A DNA stretch of 34,662 nt from an uncultured Blautia sp. (GTDB lineage: Bacteria > Bacillota > Clostridia > Lachnospirales > Lachnospiraceae): NCBI GenBank assembly GCA_900547685.1, contig URHS01000022.1:1-34662 (forward strand), written 5' to 3'. Below the pieces are notes generated by a model that was not told the origin of the DNA, did not search any database, and was given only the letters and a program-made list of their open reading frames with translations. Positions 6,583 through 14,044 of this stretch are shown in pieces. The position numbers and the translations under genes are program-made. Numbering within the stretch: position 1 is the stretch's first letter; the number at the start of each line of letters is the position of its first letter.

Positions 6583-9500
6583 CTATCTTGGTCTTCCAAA
6601 CCCATAAAAATGTTCTCTCCAATATGGTGAGTTAATAGAAGTATATTGAATAGGATCCCCTGCGTGTATCATCATCCCATTTCCGGCATATATACCTACA
6701 TGAGAAATCGGGCTTCCACTATTATAGGTATTTTTAAAGAATATTATATCTCCTGCCTTGGCTTCACCTGTACTTACAGGATTACAGTAATCCGTATAAA
6801 TTCTCCAAGCTGTTGTTCTTGGCATATTTTTAATACCTGAATGAGTAAAGCTCCAACACACAAATGAAGAGCAGTCAAAATTTGACGGCCCATTTGCACC
6901 AAAAACATACCTCTTTCCTATATGTCTTTCTGCTTCTGAGAAAAGTCGTTTAACCGTTTCTTCATTGAAAGCTATTCCCGGATTGCCAAAATTAGGATTG
7001 TTTATTATTTCAGAATAATCATTACTTCCACTTCCAAAAAAGTCACTCATATTACCAAGACTTGCAAGTAATGCTTCATAATGTTTCACATTATCTGGAT
7101 AATTTTGAAACACTTCTCGAACAACACTATCCATTTCTCTTTTATAAAGAGTTACAATGAGTTTCTTGTACTCATAAGGTTCTTCATGGCTTTCGGTATA
7201 TTCGTTTCCATCTTCATCAGTATAGATTTCTGTAACTGTCCTGTATCTGATTTCAATTTCTTCCTTATACTCAAGCCTATACATGGACTTAAAAAGCTCA
7301 TCTAATACAGAGCTTACTTCTGATACATTCTTTACTTCTCCGAACCTTGATGTAATGTAGGATAAAAGCTCATGGGTATTATGACCAATATCTCCCTCTT
7401 TATTGACAATATACTCATCATAACCGGGATAATTTTCTTCAACACTTTCAAGCTCATCTTGTAATCCTTGCTCCATACTAGAAAATTGTTGATGAATTTC
7501 TGTGAGAACATTAGGCTTTGATAAATAACTTGTTGTAAGAACTGTACTTGTAGAGTTCATAAAGCCTGTCATTCCTGTCCCTGCAAAGTTAATAAAGAAA
7601 GTTCCCAAAAGAATAAGACCTATGAAAATAATCATAAGTCCCTTCGTTTTTCTTAATATAACTTCCTTTGAACTTTTAAGACTGCCGATAAGCCCTTCCT
7701 TAATGCGATCTCTAAGCCTTGACTTATTCTGCCTTTTAATGGAATCTTTCATCTGCTTTCTTTTTTGAAATCGTTTAAAGTTATTTGCTTTTTGATACTC
7801 CTCCGTCTTTTTCAGTTCCTCTTTGGCATCTCGAAACTCTAATTTGGATTTTCGCTTTCTGATTTTATAGTCCTTATTTGTAAGGTCATATCCTTTCTTT
7901 GTTCTTTTCTTATCCGAGTAGTTCTTAATGCCATGAATGAGTTTTGAGCTTGTATCTGCTGTCTTTTCTCCTGCCTCTACCCCTTGATTTTCATCACTTC
8001 CATGAGATAAATAATCTCTTACGGTTTCGCTTCCTTTTGCTAAGCCTGATAAAGCAGATACTTTAGAAGTCTTATTCTCGAAAATTGTTTCCTGTTCTTT
8101 AGAAAGCCTGTTTTTCTTTTCTCTATCAAGAACGGCTTCTTTTCCGCTTTTTTTATTATCTGCTTTTTCCTCTTTAGCTTCTTTGTCCTTCTTTCTTGTA
8201 TAGAGCTTATCGGAATAGTTTTTTCTCTTATAATTTTTCTTTTGAGTGTTTTGCTTATTTACCGGATTTCCGCTAATCTCATCTTTTTTTAATCCATCTA
8301 CATCATAGGTTGACTCAAAATAGTCGCTGTCCCTAAAATCATTGTCATATCTATCTATGATTCCGTCATTATCAAGGTCTTTTCCTAAAGGATCATAGAT
8401 TTTTCCATCCTTAACCTCCGTACCATAATCCGCTTTCCCGATTTCTTCCTGACTTACACCTCCAGTTTCAGTTGAAGAAGTTATGCTATCCTTATTGGAA
8501 GCTCTATATCTTGCATTTCTTTTGGAAGTCCCTCTAACTGGTTCACTGTCAGAGGTCATTTTGCTTGTTTTCTCATGCACCTTATCTTGGAATCTGTCTT
8601 TATCATGAACAATAACTTTCATAATCATAGAATCATAATTAGGCGGTATCTGATATCCGGCATAAACAGCAGTATCCACCCTCACACCATTCCCCCCAGG
8701 AATGTGTAAATGCTCAATAGTACCTGGACATGGCATAAAATTTTTCTCTGGGTTTTCTGCATTAATCCTGCACTCAATGGCATGTCCGCTAAGAGATATA
8801 TCATCCTGTGAAACAGAAAGAGAAAGTCCTGCTGCAATCCGAATTTGCTCTTTGATTAAGTCTACTCCTGAGACAAGTTCCGTTACCGGATGCTCCACCT
8901 GAATTCTTGTATTCATCTCCATAAAGAAAAATTCACCGGATTCATCTAAAAGAAATTCTATGGTTCCTGCGCTTTCATATCCTACTGCTTTAGCTGCTTT
9001 CCTAGCTGTATCCCCTAACTTTTTTCTTGTTTTTTCTGAAATTGCGCAACATGGTGACTCCTCAATCATTTTCTGATGACGTCTTTGTATGGAACAGTCA
9101 CGTTCTCCTAACTGTACCACATTTCCGAATTTATCTCCCAAAATCTGTACTTCTATGTGCCTTGGATTTCTCACATAACGTTCAATGTACATCGTATCAT
9201 CACCAAAGGAATTCTTAGATTCCTGCTGCGCCATAAGAAAGTTTTCGGCAAAATCCTCTTTGCCTTCTGAGATACGCATACCTTTTCCGCCACCTCCGGA
9301 AGATGCTTTTATCATAACAGGAAATCCTATTTTCTCTGCTTCTAAAAGTCCTTCTTCTACTTTATAGACAGCTCCTTTTGTCCCCGGTATAACAGGAACT
9401 CCCGCCTGCATCATGGTTTTCCTTGCCTCTGATTTATTTCCCATTTTCTGTATAATTTCAGGAGAAGGTCCAATAAAAGCCACATGACATTTCTCGCACA

Positions 9501-9780
9501 TCTGTGCAAAACGGCTGTTTTCTGATAAAAATCCAAATCCCGGATGTATCGCTTCTGCTTTTGCAGCAATCGTAGCGCTTAAAATTCTCTCCATATTCAA
9601 ATAGCTGTCTTTTGAAGAAGCCGGTCCGATACAGACAGCTTCATCTGCAAGCTGGGCATGTAAAGCATCCTTATCTGCCTCAGAATATACTGCCACCGTT
9701 CTGATTCCCAACTCTCTGCAGGCACGAATAATACGCACCGCAATCTCCCCTCGATTTGCAATTAAAATCTTCTGAAACAT
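6583..9780 (-). CDS. accC: Fusion ORF: biotin carboxylase AccC lacking its C-terminus, joined to ICE NlpC/P60 hydrolase
   Basis: One frame of 1065 residues. Residues 1-396 are acetyl-CoA carboxylase biotin carboxylase: MFQKILIANRGEIAVRI, the glycine-rich ATP loop KASSGGGGKGMR, ERDCSIQRRHQKMIEESP, and MEMNTRIQVEHPVTE. The similarity ends after YDSMIMKVIVHDKDR, about 50 residues short of the usual 445-450. From residue 397 the protein is a CD1108-like ICE component: a basic low-complexity region, one membrane helix (about 712-734), and an NlpC/P60 domain (about 945-1065) with Cys970 in DCSSF, His1027 in SHVGIY and His1039. ATG 9780 is preferred over GTG 9786 because AGGAG sits five bases before the ATG. 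All visible ATP-site residues of AccC remain, but the C-terminal subdomain is lost, so activity is doubtful. Domain assignments are firm; whether the fusion is real is open. Confidence 0.88.
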   Translation of the reverse strand: MFQKILIANRGEIAVRIIRACRELGIRTVAVYSEADKDALHAQLADEAVCIGPASSKDSYLNMERILSATIAAKAEAIHPGFGFLSENSRFAQMCEKCHVAFIGPSPEIIQKMGNKSEARKTMMQAGVPVIPGTKGAVYKVEEGLLEAEKIGFPVMIKASSGGGGKGMRISEGKEDFAENFLMAQQESKNSFGDDTMYIERYVRNPRHIEVQILGDKFGNVVQLGERDCSIQRRHQKMIEESPCCAISEKTRKKLGDTARKAAKAVGYESAGTIEFLLDESGEFFFMEMNTRIQVEHPVTELVSGVDLIKEQIRIAAGLSLSVSQDDISLSGHAIECRINAENPEKNFMPCPGTIEHLHIPGGNGVRVDTAVYAGYQIPPNYDSMIMKVIVHDKDRFQDKVHEKTSKMTSDSEPVRGTSKRNARYRASNKDSITSSTETGGVSQEEIGKADYGTEVKDGKIYDPLGKDLDNDGIIDRYDNDFRDSDYFESTYDVDGLKKDEISGNPVNKQNTQKKNYKRKNYSDKLYTRKKDKEAKEEKADNKKSGKEAVLDREKKNRLSKEQETIFENKTSKVSALSGLAKGSETVRDYLSHGSDENQGVEAGEKTADTSSKLIHGIKNYSDKKRTKKGYDLTNKDYKIRKRKSKLEFRDAKEELKKTEEYQKANNFKRFQKRKQMKDSIKRQNKSRLRDRIKEGLIGSLKSSKEVILRKTKGLMIIFIGLILLGTFFINFAGTGMTGFMNSTSTVLTTSYLSKPNVLTEIHQQFSSMEQGLQDELESVEENYPGYDEYIVNKEGDIGHNTHELLSYITSRFGEVKNVSEVSSVLDELFKSMYRLEYKEEIEIRYRTVTEIYTDEDGNEYTESHEEPYEYKKLIVTLYKREMDSVVREVFQNYPDNVKHYEALLASLGNMSDFFGSGSNDYSEIINNPNFGNPGIAFNEETVKRLFSEAERHIGKRYVFGANGPSNFDCSSFVCWSFTHSGIKNMPRTTAWRIYTDYCNPVSTGEAKAGDIIFFKNTYNSGSPISHVGIYAGNGMMIHAGDPIQYTSINSPYWREHFYGFGRPR
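8580..8610 (-). other. Junction between accC and the ICE gene
   Basis: The AccC-like reading ends at codon 396 (8593-8595) and ICE-like sequence begins at codon 397 (8590-8592) without a stop, spacer, direct repeat or integrase gene. The ICE gene has no recognisable start codon with ribosome site at the junction, so its 5' end seems to be missing as well. Both partners are truncated. The KDR codons (AAAGACAGA) could suit either protein and may be a short shared sequence at the joint. Confidence 0.7.
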
Positions 9781-9788
9781 AGACACTC

Positions 9789-10217
9789 CTATCCCACCAT
9801 AAAGGTCATCTCTGCTGTCACTGTTACTTTTCCGTACTGGTTCTTTGCAACTGCTTTTCCAATTCCTACCGGACCTTTCTCTCTGATGATTTCAAGTTCC
9901 AAAGTCAACACATCTCCCGGCACTACCTTTGTCTTAAATTTAGCAGATTGTATACCACCAAAATACGCTGTCTTTCCTCTATTTTCTTCTTTACTTAAAA
10001 TTGCCACTGCTCCTGTTTGTGCCAAGGCTTCAATCTGCAAAACCCCCGGCATTACAGGCTCTCCCGGAAAATGTCCGGCAAAAAAATCTTCATGATAAGT
10101 AACACATTTTTTCCCCACAGCTTTTACACCCGGTTCTAATTCTTCAATGGTATCCACCAAAAGAAAAGGATGTCTGTGTGGAATAATTTCCATAATTTCC
10201 TTTGTTGTAAGCTGCAT
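9789..10217 (-). CDS. fabZ: 3-hydroxyacyl-[ACP] dehydratase FabZ
   Basis: 142 residues, the usual length for a FabZ hot-dog-fold enzyme. It dehydrates 3-hydroxyacyl-ACP to trans-2-enoyl-ACP in FASII. The motif PHRHPFLLVD is near the N-terminus. The catalytic histidine is in AGHFPGEPVMPGVLQIEALA (about 68-88) and the glutamate follows in the same helix. AGGAGG is placed eight bases before the ATG. The gene lies between accB and accC, the common clostridial order, with an 8-bp gap to accC. Confidence 0.96.
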   Translation of the reverse strand: MQLTTKEIMEIIPHRHPFLLVDTIEELEPGVKAVGKKCVTYHEDFFAGHFPGEPVMPGVLQIEALAQTGAVAILSKEENRGKTAYFGGIQSAKFKTKVVPGDVLTLELEIIREKGPVGIGKAVAKNQYGKVTVTAEMTFMVG

Positions 10218-10240
10218 TATTTCCTCCTTTTTTCATTTTC

Positions 10241-10663
10241 CTATGAAATAATAAATAATGGCTGTCCGTACTCTACCATATCCTCATTTCCAACGAGGAT
10301 TTCTTCTACTACTCCATCATATTCCGATTCAATTTCATTCATAAGCTTCATAGCCTCTACAATACCAAGTACCTGTCCCTTCTGTACCGTATCTCCTTTT
10401 TTCACAAAGGTGTCTGCTTCCGGTGAAGGAGCCGCATAAAAAGTTCCAACCAATGGTGACTTTACTGTTTTCCCTGTTATCACTGCCGGTTTTTCCTTAA
10501 TTTCTTCTCTTATATCCACTGTTTCAGGAATAAAATCCATCATTTTTTCCTGTTTTTCTCCGCCTCTCATGGAGATTTTCAACGCACCTTCTTCAAAGGA
10601 AAATTCTGATAATCCAGCCTCCCCCACTGCATGAATAAGCTGTACAATCTTATCAAATTCCAT
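10241..10663 (-). CDS. accB: Biotin carboxyl carrier protein AccB
   Basis: 140 residues. The C-terminal biotinyl domain has the biotinylated lysine in VEAMKLMNEIES (about 105-116), preceded by KSPLVGTFYAAPSPEADTFV, the thumb-containing region of AccB-type carriers. The N-terminal 60 residues (IVQLIHAVGEAGLSEFSFEE) are the usual helical segment, and the linker is short. It carries biotin and CO2 between biotin carboxylase and carboxyltransferase. It follows fabF by 14 bp and precedes fabZ by 23 bp, so it is co-transcribed. Confidence 0.96.
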   Translation of the reverse strand: MEFDKIVQLIHAVGEAGLSEFSFEEGALKISMRGGEKQEKMMDFIPETVDIREEIKEKPAVITGKTVKSPLVGTFYAAPSPEADTFVKKGDTVQKGQVLGIVEAMKLMNEIESEYDGVVEEILVGNEDMVEYGQPLFIIS

Positions 10664-10677
10664 ACCTTTCTTCCTCC

Positions 10678-11910
10678 TTATTCAAAACGTTTTATGAGCA
10701 GGCTGGCATTATGTCCGCCAAATCCAAGAGAATTGCTCAGTGCGTAATCTACGTTCTTTTCTATTCCCTTTTCTGTAATATAATCTAAATCACACTCTTC
10801 ATCCGGCACCTGATATCCGGCTGTTTTATGAAGATATCCTTCTTCTATTTCCTTTACACAGGCAATAAATTCCACTGCTCCTGCTGCACCTAAAAGATGT
10901 CCGATCATAGATTTTGTTGAATTGATTTTTAAATCTTTAGCATGGTCTTTAAATAAACTTTTAATTGCTCTTGTTTCAAATAAATCATTGTGATGCGTAC
11001 TTGTTCCATGAGCATTGATATATTCAATCTTTTCTAATTCCACACCGGCTTCTCTTATTGCATTTTCCATACATCTGGCTGCGCCCTGTCCATCTTCAGC
11101 AGGAGAAGTAATATGATAAGCATCACTGGTTGCACCATATCCCACAACCTCTGCCAGAATTTTGGCACCTCTTTTCTTTGCATGCTCCAATTCTTCTAAG
11201 ATAACAACACCTGCTCCTTCTCCCATAACAAATCCATCTCTTTCTTTATCAAAAGGAATGGAACATCTTTTTGGATCTTCTGATGTTGAAAGAGCTGTAA
11301 GAGCAGAAAATCCTGCAATTCCCATCGGCGTAATGCTGGCTTCTGTACCTCCTGCTGCCATTACATCTGCATCTCCTGCCTGAATACTACGGAATGCCTC
11401 ACCAATGCAATGAGTCCCTGACGCACAGGCAGTTACTACATTCAGGCTCTTTCCTTTCAAACCAAACTGTATAGAAACATTTCCTGCTGCCATATTAGAA
11501 ATCATCAATGGAACCATTAAAGGATTGACTCTCCCAGGTCCTTTTTCTAAAAGTTTTTTATGTTCTCTCTCAATGGTCTGAAGACTTCCTATTCCTGAAC
11601 CGATAGAGCATCCTACTCGGTAAGGGTCTTCTTTTTCCATACAGATACCGGACTGTTCCATCGCCTCTTTTGCTGCCGCAACTGCATATTGGCAAAACAA
11701 CTCCATACGTTTGGCAGCTTTAAAATCCATGTAATCCTTTCCCTGAAATCCTTTTACCTCTGCTGCCAGATGCGCTTTATATTCTGTGGCATCAAATTTT
11801 GAAATTTCTCTAAAAGCTGTTTTTCCCTCTTTTAAGCCTGTCCAAAATTCCTCTACATTCAGTCCTAAAGGTGTAATGGCACCCATTCCTGTTACTACTA
11901 CTCTTCTCAT
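10678..11910 (-). CDS. fabF: 3-oxoacyl-[ACP] synthase II FabF
   Basis: 410 residues from ATG 11908-11910, chosen because ATAGGAGGAAAC directly precedes it and the protein then starts MRRVVVTGMGAITPLG as in the family; the longer frame adds 12 atypical residues. The KAS catalytic triad is visible: cysteine in VVTACASGTHCIGEA (about 164), histidine in NAHGTSTHHND (about 302) and histidine in KSMIGHLLGAAGAVE (about 338). It condenses malonyl-ACP with acyl-ACP. It starts 8 bp after fabG. FabF may have to do more work here because no FabH gene is in this cluster. Confidence 0.96.
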   Translation of the reverse strand: MRRVVVTGMGAITPLGLNVEEFWTGLKEGKTAFREISKFDATEYKAHLAAEVKGFQGKDYMDFKAAKRMELFCQYAVAAAKEAMEQSGICMEKEDPYRVGCSIGSGIGSLQTIEREHKKLLEKGPGRVNPLMVPLMISNMAAGNVSIQFGLKGKSLNVVTACASGTHCIGEAFRSIQAGDADVMAAGGTEASITPMGIAGFSALTALSTSEDPKRCSIPFDKERDGFVMGEGAGVVILEELEHAKKRGAKILAEVVGYGATSDAYHITSPAEDGQGAARCMENAIREAGVELEKIEYINAHGTSTHHNDLFETRAIKSLFKDHAKDLKINSTKSMIGHLLGAAGAVEFIACVKEIEEGYLHKTAGYQVPDEECDLDYITEKGIEKNVDYALSNSLGFGGHNASLLIKRFE

Positions 11911-11918
11911 GTTTCCTC

Positions 11919-12659
11919 CTATATACTCATACCGCCATCTACACAAAGCACCTGACCGGTAATATAATTCCCCTTTTCTGAAGCCAGAAATGCCACAAGC
12001 TCTGCTACATCTTCTGCTTTTCCGAATCTGCCCAGTGGGATTTGTCCGCAGGCATGCTCTTTTACATGTTCAGAAAGCACATCTGTCATTTCTGTTTCTA
12101 TAAATCCCGGTGCAACAGCATTAACTGTAATACCTCTGCTTGCCAATTCTCTTGCCATAGTTTTGGTAAGTCCGATTACCCCTGCTTTGCTGGCAGCATA
12201 ATTTGCCTGTCCTGCATTTCCCATAACACCTGAAACAGAAGAAATATTAATGATTTTTCCGCTTTTTTGTTTCAGCATCTGCCTTGCGCTATGGCGAATT
12301 GTGTGAAAAGTTCCTTTTAAATTGGTATTTAAAACAGCGTCAAAGTCTTCTTCCTTCATTTTCATAAGCAGACCGTCCCTTGTAATTCCTGCGTTATTTA
12401 CCAAAATATCCAAATGTCCATATTTTTTTATTACATTCTCTATCATTTCCTGACATGCTTCAAAATTGCTTACATCACAACCGTAAGCCTCTGCTTTACC
12501 TCCGGCATTTTCAATTTCTGCAACCACGCCTTCTGCTCTTTCTCTTGAACCATTGTAATTTACAACAACTACTGCACCTTCCTTTGCCAAAGTCAGAGCA
12601 ATCTGTCTTCCAATGCCTCTGCCGGCTCCTGTCACTAATGCAACTTTATTTTCCAACAT
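11919..12659 (-). CDS. fabG: 3-oxoacyl-[ACP] reductase FabG
   Basis: 246 residues from ATG 12657-12659 (GAAGGGAAA upstream); a GTG 18 bases earlier is also in frame. This short-chain dehydrogenase has the NADPH-binding motif TGAGRGIG (about 10-17), NNAGITRDGL, the catalytic serine in ISSVSGVMGN and the YAASKAG tyrosine/lysine pair (about 152-158). It reduces 3-oxoacyl-ACP. The start overlaps the end of fabD by 14 bases, which suggests translational coupling. Confidence 0.95.
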   Translation of the reverse strand: MLENKVALVTGAGRGIGRQIALTLAKEGAVVVVNYNGSRERAEGVVAEIENAGGKAEAYGCDVSNFEACQEMIENVIKKYGHLDILVNNAGITRDGLLMKMKEEDFDAVLNTNLKGTFHTIRHSARQMLKQKSGKIINISSVSGVMGNAGQANYAASKAGVIGLTKTMARELASRGITVNAVAPGFIETEMTDVLSEHVKEHACGQIPLGRFGKAEDVAELVAFLASEKGNYITGQVLCVDGGMSI

Positions 12660-13593
12660 TACTTTCCCTTCTTTCACTTAACTTTTCTGTTACTTTCAGA
12701 AAATCTTCTACTGTCTGAATATTCATTACAGTTACATTTCGATTAATTTTTCTCATAAATCCGCTTAAAGTTCTGCCAGGTCCGATTTCTACAAAAGTAT
12801 CTGCACCATTTTCTATCATCGTTTCCACACATTGTTGCCAACGTACAGGAGAAGATACCTGTTTTACCAAAAGTTCTTTCACCTGTTCTCTTTCTGTAAC
12901 CATCTGCGCTGTCACGTTAGAAACATAAGGAATTTTTATCTCCTGCAAAGAAATTTTATCTAAAACTTCGGAAAGCTTTTCTCCGGCTCCTGTCAACATT
13001 TCACAATGAAATGGACCGGAAACCTGTAATGGCAGAATTCTCTTTGCTCCGACTTCTTTTAATTTTTCAGAAGCTTTCGCTACAGCCTCTTCTTCACCTG
13101 TAATTACAATCTGGCCCGGACAATTGTAATTTGCCACACTTACAATCCCCTGAATTTCCCCGCAAATTTTTTCAATCAATTCTGCTTCCATTCCAAGAAC
13201 TGCCGCCATAGCACCGCCTTTTGGCACTGCTTCCTGCATATAGATGCCTCGTTTTCGTACAGTATAAAAAATATCTTCTAAAGACATTGCTCCTGATGCC
13301 AGCACTGCTCCATATTCCCCGAGACTTAAACCAGCTGTCACATCAGGATAAAATCCTCTCTCCTCTAATGCCTTTAAAATTGCCGCTTCCACTGCCATCA
13401 TAGCAATCTGCGTATATTCTGTAATTGCAAGTTTCTCATTTTCTTCAAAACAAATTTCTTCTAAATCCAGTTCGGAAATTTCTGCTGCTTTTTCTATAAT
13501 CTGTCTGCAAACAGGAAATTCTTCATAAAAATCTTTTCCCATTCCGACATATTGCGCTCCTTGCCCCGGAAATATAAATGCAAGCTTTCCCAT
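12646..13593 (-). CDS. fabD: Malonyl-CoA:ACP transacylase FabD
   Basis: 315 residues. FPGQGAQYVGMGKDF opens the protein. The active-site serine lies in TAGLSLGEYGAV (about 90), where Leu replaces the more common His of GHSLGEY, as is frequent in Clostridia. The second catalytic residue is the His of SGPFHCEML (about 200). It loads malonyl groups on ACP. AAAGGAGATAGGCG precedes the ATG. It is the first gene after the acpP terminator and has a FabT-like palindrome in its leader. Confidence 0.96.
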   Translation of the reverse strand: MGKLAFIFPGQGAQYVGMGKDFYEEFPVCRQIIEKAAEISELDLEEICFEENEKLAITEYTQIAMMAVEAAILKALEERGFYPDVTAGLSLGEYGAVLASGAMSLEDIFYTVRKRGIYMQEAVPKGGAMAAVLGMEAELIEKICGEIQGIVSVANYNCPGQIVITGEEEAVAKASEKLKEVGAKRILPLQVSGPFHCEMLTGAGEKLSEVLDKISLQEIKIPYVSNVTAQMVTEREQVKELLVKQVSSPVRWQQCVETMIENGADTFVEIGPGRTLSGFMRKINRNVTVMNIQTVEDFLKVTEKLSERRESNVGK

Positions 13594-13618
13594 CGCCTAT
13601 CTCCTTTGCATATAAAAT

Positions 13619-13635
13619 ATTTTGTATATCAAACT
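13619..13635 (-). promoter_or_regulatory. FabT-like operator upstream of fabD
   Basis: On the minus strand AGTTTGATATACAAAAT holds the inverted repeat TTTG-n5-CAAA and agrees with the published pneumococcal FabT consensus (ANTTTGATTATCAAATT) at 12 of its 16 defined positions. It lies 26 bp upstream of the fabD ATG. A second related site lies in the acpP promoter. No fabT gene is in the window, so the regulator is inferred. Confidence 0.5.
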
Positions 13636-13643
13636 ATTTATCT

Positions 13644-13693
13644 AAAAAAATGAGAGTATTGCATTTCATGCAAATCATGAACAACACTCTCAT
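13644..13693 (-). terminator. Strong Rho-independent terminator after acpP
   Basis: On the minus strand the arms at 13682-13693 and 13650-13661 form a 12-pair stem (one G-U). It is extended by an inner 6-bp stem (TTCATG with CATGAA, 13665-13681) and followed directly by a run of seven T (13644-13650). It lies eight bases beyond the acpP stop, and fabD follows on the same strand. It should make most acpP transcripts monocistronic and limit read-through into fabD. Confidence 0.85.
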
Positions 13694-13701
13694 GTATATT
13701 C

Positions 13702-13935
13702 TTATTCTTCTACGCCTTTTGTTTTTAAATAATCAATAACAGCGCCTACTGTTGTTAATTCCTGTAATTCCTCAGATGGAATATCTACAGAATATTCATC
13801 TTCCAAAGCCATAACCAGTTCAAATAAATCCAGAGAATCTGCACCTAAATCTTCTTTAAAAGAAGTTTCAAGCTGAATGCTTTCTGCCTCACAATTTAAC
13901 TGTTCTGCAATAATCTCTCTCATTTTTTCTAACAT
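13702..13935 (-). CDS. acpP: Acyl carrier protein
   Basis: 77 residues from ATG 13933-13935. An ATG three codons earlier is too close to AAAGGAG to be used, whereas this one is ten bases away. The phosphopantetheine serine is in DLGADSLDLFELVMALED (about residue 37), and the protein is very acidic, with a length typical of AcpP. It carries acyl intermediates of FASII. It has its own consensus promoter (14013-14041) and a strong terminator (13644-13693), which suits the high dose of ACP a cell needs. Confidence 0.97.
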   Translation of the reverse strand: MLEKMREIIAEQLNCEAESIQLETSFKEDLGADSLDLFELVMALEDEYSVDIPSEELQELTTVGAVIDYLKTKGVEE

Positions 13936-13998
13936 AACCTTCATTCTCCTTTAAAAACTTATTAAATTCCCCTGTAACGGGATTTCTTTCTGTTTAAT

Positions 13999-14015
13999 AT
14001 TTTGATGTTCAAAGT
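13999..14015 (-). promoter_or_regulatory. FabT-like operator overlapping the acpP promoter
   Basis: On the minus strand ACTTTGAACATCAAAAT contains the inverted repeat TTTGA-n3-TCAAA and matches the pneumococcal FabT consensus at 13 of 16 defined positions. It overlaps the -10 box and the likely transcription start, so binding should repress acpP. Confidence 0.55.
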
Positions 14016-14041
14016 ATATATTCTTTCCCTTTATTTGTCAA
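14013..14041 (-). promoter_or_regulatory. Sigma-A promoter of acpP
   Basis: On the minus strand TTGACA (14036-14041), a 17-bp spacer, then TATACT (14013-14018): near-perfect SigA consensus. It lies just past the end of the ftsW-like gene and about 80 bp before the acpP ATG. It is the likely main promoter of the fatty-acid cluster. Confidence 0.85.
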
Positions 14042-14044
14042 CCC

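Larger units (their letters stand above)
1..8592. mobile_element. Partial ICE, Tn1549/CTn-like transfer module
   Basis: Gene content and order on the minus strand (NlpC/P60 hydrolase, DUF4315, DUF4366/CD1107-type, topoisomerase III, cargo, large helicase/methylase-type protein) match the conserved back half of the transfer region of Tn1549/CTn-type conjugative elements of Firmicutes. The genes expected upstream of the NlpC/P60 gene (VirB4 ATPase, PrgI, VirD4, relaxase) are absent because the element stops inside accC at about 8592. The other end lies beyond base 1. No integrase, direct repeat or attachment site is visible. The element assignment is firm; the exact right boundary is inferred from where AccC similarity ends. 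Confidence 0.8.

Noticed and set aside
6338..6622. 94-residue version of the DUF4315 protein starting at ATG 6622
   Set aside because: The first 17 codons overlap the hydrolase gene and have no ribosome site; the TTG at 6571 has AGGAGG at the right distance.
8570..8620. Site-specific ICE attachment site at the accC junction
   Set aside because: No direct repeat, integrase or intergenic end is present, and an internal ICE gene is cut.
11162..11383. Open frame on the plus strand inside fabF, and similar plus-strand frames inside fabG, fabD, arg, TRAP and topB genes
   Set aside because: All are antisense to genes with clear catalytic motifs, lack ribosome sites and have no family-like features.
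10678..11946. Longer FabF start at 11946
   Set aside because: The added 12 residues are atypical and the ATG at 11910 has a strong ribosome site.
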